In this document: positions 6,717 through 9,488 of the stretch, piece after piece
How the letters are laid out: each line of letters starts with the position of its first letter
Position numbering within the stretch: position 1 is the first letter of the stretch
DNA from: UBA9676 sp036522155
GTDB taxonomy: Bacteria; Actinomycetota; Actinomycetes; Streptosporangiales; Streptosporangiaceae
Assembly: GCA_036522155.1 (NCBI GenBank)
Contig: DATDGI010000433.1
Location: 1 to 9,488, forward strand
DNA: 9,488 nucleotides
Reading direction: 5' to 3'
The notes under the pieces: model-generated
What the model saw: only the letters and a program-made list of their open reading frames with translations
Database searches by the model: none
What the model was told of the DNA's origin: nothing
Program-made: the position numbers and the translations under genes

Positions 6717-7997
6717 ATGGCGCTGGTCAGCCCGGACACTGGGGGAATGGACCAAGCCGGCACGCTGGACCCACCGGCGGCGGAGACACGCAGCCAGCCC
6801 GCGGGCCTGCTCGCCGCGCTGAACCGGCCACTGACGTCCTACTACCTGATCCTGGGCATCACCACCCTGCTGCTGGGACTCGGGCTGGTAATGGTGCTGT
6901 CCACCTCGTCGGTGGCCCAGCTGGCCCAGGGTGCCTCGCCCTACTCCGATTTCGAGCATCAGCTGCTTGGCGTGCTGATCGGGCTGCCCTGCATGTGGCT
7001 GGCGGCCCGGGCCTCGCCCACGGTGTTCCGCGCCGCCGCCTACCCGCTCATGTTCGTGGCCGTGATCGGCCTGCTGCTGGTTCCGGTGATCGGGACCGGG
7101 GGCGGCGGGGCCACCCGCGAGTTCTACGTCGGCCCGTTCCCGTTCCAGCCGTCCGAGGTGGCCAAGCTGGCGTTCCTGCTGTGGGGCGCGGACCTGCTCG
7201 CCCGCAAGGAGAAGCTCGGGCAGCTGGCCGACTGGCGGTACCTGCTGATCCCGCTGCTGCCCGGGGCCGGCTTGCTGTGCATGCTGATCATGCTCGGCGA
7301 CGATCTGGGCACCACGTTCGTGATGCTGGTCATCTTCCTGGCCCTGCTGTGGGTGATCGGCACCCCGGCCCGGCTGTACGCCGGCATCCTGGCCATGATC
7401 GGGCTGGTGCTGCTGATCCTGATCGTGGTCGCCGGGTACCGGTCCCAGCGGCTGACCATGTTCCTCCACCCGCAGGCCAACCCGATGGGCCTGGATCAGC
7501 AGCCCATCCAGGGCCAATGGGCGGTCGGGTCGGGCGGCTGGTTCGGGGTGGGGCTGGGCGCGAGCAGGCAGAAGTGGGGGTACGTGCCCAACGACACCAC
7601 CGACTACATCTTCGCCATCCTGGGCGAGGAACTGGGCCTGGTCGGCACCTTGTGCGTGTCCCTGCTGTACGGCGGGCTGGCCTTCGCCGGGCTGCGGATC
7701 GCCCGCCGGGCCAAGGACACCTTCGTGCGGCTGGCCGCGACCGGCGCCACCGCCTGGATCGTGGTCCAGGCCCTGGTCAACATCAGCGTGGTGCTCAGGC
7801 TGCTGCCCCCCACCGGGGTCCCGCTCCCGCTGATCTCCTCCGGCCTGTCGTCACTGCTGGTCACGATGGTGACACTGGGCATGCTCATGTCGTTTGCCCG
7901 GCGTGAGCCCGGCGCGGTGGAGGCGCTTGCCGCTGCTCGCCCCGGGCGGGGGCGGCGCGTCCTAAGCTGGCTTGGCCTGGACCGCCGGCGCGAGTGA
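6717..7997 (+). CDS. ftsW: Septal peptidoglycan glycosyltransferase FtsW (SEDS family)
   Basis: SEDS-family membrane polymerase that joins lipid II into septal glycan strands together with FtsI. It is 426 aa from ATG 6717, or 416 aa from ATG 6747. Neither start has a well-spaced Shine-Dalgarno: GGGGGA abuts ATG 6747, and a weak -10-like GACACT lies six bases before that GGGGGA's end. About ten transmembrane segments start near residue 40. Motifs: 'FQPSEVAKLAF' (143-153), 'GDDLGTT' (194-200), 'FLHPQANPMG' (249-258), 'QKWGYVPNDTTDYIFA' (285-300) with Asp296 in the position of the proposed catalytic aspartate, 'ILGEELGLVG', and 'PPTGVPLPLISSGLSSLL' (364-381). It is told from RodA by position in the dcw cluster. 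Odd: 'GGATREFYVG' replaces the usual NGARRW-type segment, and 'PNDTTD' replaces PEAHTD. It follows mraY directly, without murD between. Confidence 0.5.
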   Translation: MALVSPDTGGMDQAGTLDPPAAETRSQPAGLLAALNRPLTSYYLILGITTLLLGLGLVMVLSTSSVAQLAQGASPYSDFEHQLLGVLIGLPCMWLAARASPTVFRAAAYPLMFVAVIGLLLVPVIGTGGGGATREFYVGPFPFQPSEVAKLAFLLWGADLLARKEKLGQLADWRYLLIPLLPGAGLLCMLIMLGDDLGTTFVMLVIFLALLWVIGTPARLYAGILAMIGLVLLILIVVAGYRSQRLTMFLHPQANPMGLDQQPIQGQWAVGSGGWFGVGLGASRQKWGYVPNDTTDYIFAILGEELGLVGTLCVSLLYGGLAFAGLRIARRAKDTFVRLAATGATAWIVVQALVNISVVLRLLPPTGVPLPLISSGLSSLLVTMVTLGMLMSFARREPGAVEALAAARPGRGRRVLSWLGLDRRRE

Positions 7998-8014
7998 GCC
8001 GGCGGCTCGCGGAC

Positions 8015-8021
8015 GAGGAGG
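8015..8021 (+). promoter_or_regulatory. Ribosome binding site of murG
   Basis: GAGGAGG lies six bases before ATG 8028, in the 30-base gap after ftsW. It is close to the full anti-Shine-Dalgarno complement and is the clearest ribosome binding site of the window, so the murG start is well fixed and need not depend on coupling. Confidence 0.5.
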
Positions 8022-8027
8022 CTGGCG

Positions 8028-9107
8028 ATGAGCGTCGTTCTCGCGGGAGGGGGCACCGCTGGTCACATCGAGCCCGCCCTGGCGCTGGCCGACGCGCTGC
8101 GCCGGGCCCACCCGGCCATGCGCATCACCTGCCTGGGCACCGAGCGGGGACAGGAAACCAGGCTGGTCCCGATGCGCGGTTATGAGCTGGCGCTGATCCC
8201 GCCGGTCCCGATTCCCCGCTCGCTCACCCCCGAACTGCTGTCGGTGCCCGGCCGGCTGGCCACGGCGGTCCGCGCGGTCACCGAAATACTGGACCGTACC
8301 GGCGCGCAGGTACTGGTGGGGTTCGGCGGCTACGTCGCCGGGCCCGCCTACCTGGCCGCCCGGCGTCGTCACGTGCCGATCGTGGTGCATGACGCGAACG
8401 TGAAGCCGGGCCTGGCCAACCGGCTGGGGGCGCTGTTCACCCGCTACGTCTACACCGCCCATCCGGGCACGAAACTGTCCCACGCCTCGCCTATCGGCAT
8501 CCCGATCCGGCGGGAGATCGGCGGGCTGGACCGGCTGGCGGTGGCGGACAAGGCCCGCGCCCATTTCGGGCTCCGCCAGGATCTGCCGGTGCTGCTGGTC
8601 ACCGGCGGGTCGCAGGGGGCCAGGACGATCAACCTGGCCGTGCTGGACGCGGCGGACTGGATCCGCATGGCCGGCATCCAGGTGCTGCACATCCTCGGCC
8701 CGCGCAGCGGACTGGAGGTGCGGATGCCGGAATCCGGCCCGCCGTACATCACCCTGCCGTACGTGGACCGGATGGACCTGGCCTACGCGGCCGCGGATTT
8801 CGCGCTGTGCCGCAGTGGCGCGCTCACCTGCGCCGAGCTCACCGCGGTCGGGCTGCCCGCGGCGTATGTGCCGCTCCCGCACGGCAACGGCGAGCAGCGG
8901 CTGAACGCGCTGCCCATCGAGCGGGCCGGCGGCGGGCTGATCGTCGCCGACGCGGCGCTGACCCCGGAATGGATCCGCGACGTGCTGGTGCCGATCCTGC
9001 TTGACCCGGATCTGGTGGCGGCCATGTCCCAGTCGGCGGCAGACATGGGCGCCCGTGAGAGTGACGAATGGCTGGCGGCCGAGGTCCTCGCCGCGATGGG
9101 GGCCTGA
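8028..9107 (+). CDS. murG: Lipid II synthase MurG (UDP-GlcNAc transferase)
   Basis: Peripheral inner-face glycosyltransferase (GT-B fold, family GT28) that adds GlcNAc to lipid I, making lipid II. The protein is 359 aa, normal length. The N-terminal domain has the glycine-rich 'GGGTAGHIEPALALADAL' (7-24), 'GFGGYVAGPAYLAAR', and 'HDANVKPGLANRLGA', the counterpart of the usual HEQN/HEAN loop with Glu replaced by Asp. The C-terminal domain has 'VTGGSQGARTINLAV', then 'CRSGALTCAELTAVGLPA' and 'PLPHGNGEQRLNA', which hold the Glu and Gln expected to bind UDP-GlcNAc. The ending 'GGGLIVADAALTPEWI' resembles Streptomyces-type MurG. ATG start with a strong ribosome binding site. murC begins one base after the stop. 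Confidence 0.5.
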   Translation: MSVVLAGGGTAGHIEPALALADALRRAHPAMRITCLGTERGQETRLVPMRGYELALIPPVPIPRSLTPELLSVPGRLATAVRAVTEILDRTGAQVLVGFGGYVAGPAYLAARRRHVPIVVHDANVKPGLANRLGALFTRYVYTAHPGTKLSHASPIGIPIRREIGGLDRLAVADKARAHFGLRQDLPVLLVTGGSQGARTINLAVLDAADWIRMAGIQVLHILGPRSGLEVRMPESGPPYITLPYVDRMDLAYAAADFALCRSGALTCAELTAVGLPAAYVPLPHGNGEQRLNALPIERAGGGLIVADAALTPEWIRDVLVPILLDPDLVAAMSQSAADMGARESDEWLAAEVLAAMGA

Positions 9108-9108
9108 C

Positions 9109-9488
9109 GTGGGGCTGGTGACGCCGGTCGCGCCGGTACCACTGGCCGGCCTGGGCCGGGTGCACTTCACCGGCATTGGCGGAGCCGGAATGTCCGGGAT
9201 CGCCCGCATCATGCTCGCCCGGGGGGTGGCGGTCTCGGGCAGCGACGCGGTGGGCGGCGGCCAGCTCGACTCGCTCGCCGCGCTGGGTGCGGACGTACAC
9301 GTCGGGCACGCCGCGGCCCACCTGGCCGGGGCCGACACGCTGGTCGTCTCCTCGGCGATCCGGCCGGACAACCCGGAGCTGGCCGCTGCCCGCTCGCTCG
9401 GGCTGCGCATACTGCCGAGGGCGGCGGCGCTCGCCTCGGTGATGCTGGGGCGGCGCGGGGTGGCGGTGGCCGGCACGCACGGCAAGAC
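9109..9488 (+). CDS. murC: UDP-MurNAc--L-alanine ligase MurC (3' end beyond window)
   Basis: First Mur ligase of the pathway, joining L-Ala to UDP-MurNAc in the cytoplasm. Only the first 126 codons are present and the frame is open to the last base. Seen: the dinucleotide-like fold motif 'VHFTGIGGAGMSGIAR' (18-33), 'VSGSDA' (42-47), 'LGADVHVGHAAAHLAGADT' (59-77), 'VVSSAI' (79-84), 'LPRAAALA' (102-109), and the start of the ATP-binding P-loop 'AVAGTHGK' (119-126), which is cut by the window edge. This series is specific to MurC among Mur ligases. The start is taken as GTG 9109, one base after the murG stop, with GATGGGGG (9095-9102) upstream at good spacing; GTG 9118 is possible. The murG-murC linkage fits many actinomycetes but not Streptomyces, where murC lies outside the cluster. 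Confidence 0.5.
   Translation, partial: MGLVTPVAPVPLAGLGRVHFTGIGGAGMSGIARIMLARGVAVSGSDAVGGGQLDSLAALGADVHVGHAAAHLAGADTLVVSSAIRPDNPELAAARSLGLRILPRAAALASVMLGRRGVAVAGTHGK

Noticed and set aside
6104..7906. A 600-codon + strand frame running across the mraY-ftsW junction, considered as a possible frameshifted murD
   Set aside because: It overlaps the motif-rich parts of mraY and ftsW in another frame, and its translation is Arg/Pro/Gly-rich with no Mur ligase P-loop or D-Glu ligase motif.
7961..7970. TAAGCT near the ftsW 3' end as a possible -10 box for murG
   Set aside because: It lies within coding sequence, has no -35 partner at normal distance, and murG already has a strong ribosome binding site within the operon. 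Too weak to list as a feature.
7962..9485. Long minus-strand open frame (507 codons) opposite murG and murC
   Set aside because: Antisense shadow of two well supported genes; no domain features of its own.

Overview
The window is one co-directional, tightly packed block of the division and cell wall (dcw) cluster of a very GC-rich actinomycete. Base composition looks well above 70% G+C, third codon positions are almost all G or C, and GTG starts are frequent. The proteins read like those of Streptosporangiales or related Actinomycetia: the MurG sugar-binding loop 'GNGEQRLNA', the MraY stretch 'YQVRDPLDLAVVAAA', and Pro/Arg/Gly-rich cytoplasmic tails on FtsL and FtsI. The taxonomic placement is inference from remembered family sequences, not from a search. 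murC lies directly behind murG, which differs from the Streptomyces arrangement, where murC sits elsewhere.

Layout, all on the + strand: ftsL (5' end open at the window edge), ftsI (class B penicillin-binding protein), murE (meso-DAP type ligase), murF, mraY, ftsW, murG, and the first 126 codons of murC, which runs off the right edge. Four junctions are overlapping or abutting: ftsL/ftsI GTGA, murE/murF ATGA, murF/mraY GTGA, and murG/murC separated by one base. This fits a single translationally coupled operon. Only three real gaps exist: about 19 bases before murE, 45-75 bases before ftsW, and 30 bases before murG. There is no gene-free stretch over 300 bases, and I saw no RNA gene, CRISPR array, insertion sequence or origin.

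Together the genes cover most of lipid II synthesis and its use at the septum. MurC (L-Ala), MurE (meso-DAP) and MurF (D-Ala-D-Ala) build the UDP-MurNAc peptide. MraY moves it to the lipid carrier, MurG adds GlcNAc, and FtsW (glycosyltransferase) and FtsI (transpeptidase), organised with FtsL, polymerise and cross-link it at the division site.

The most notable point is an absence. murD, the D-Glu ligase gene normally found between mraY and ftsW, is missing, and only a short gap remains there. Alongside this, MurF and FtsW carry several substitutions in usually well-kept motifs. I found no clearly new system; the window is a conserved core locus with lineage-specific peculiarities.
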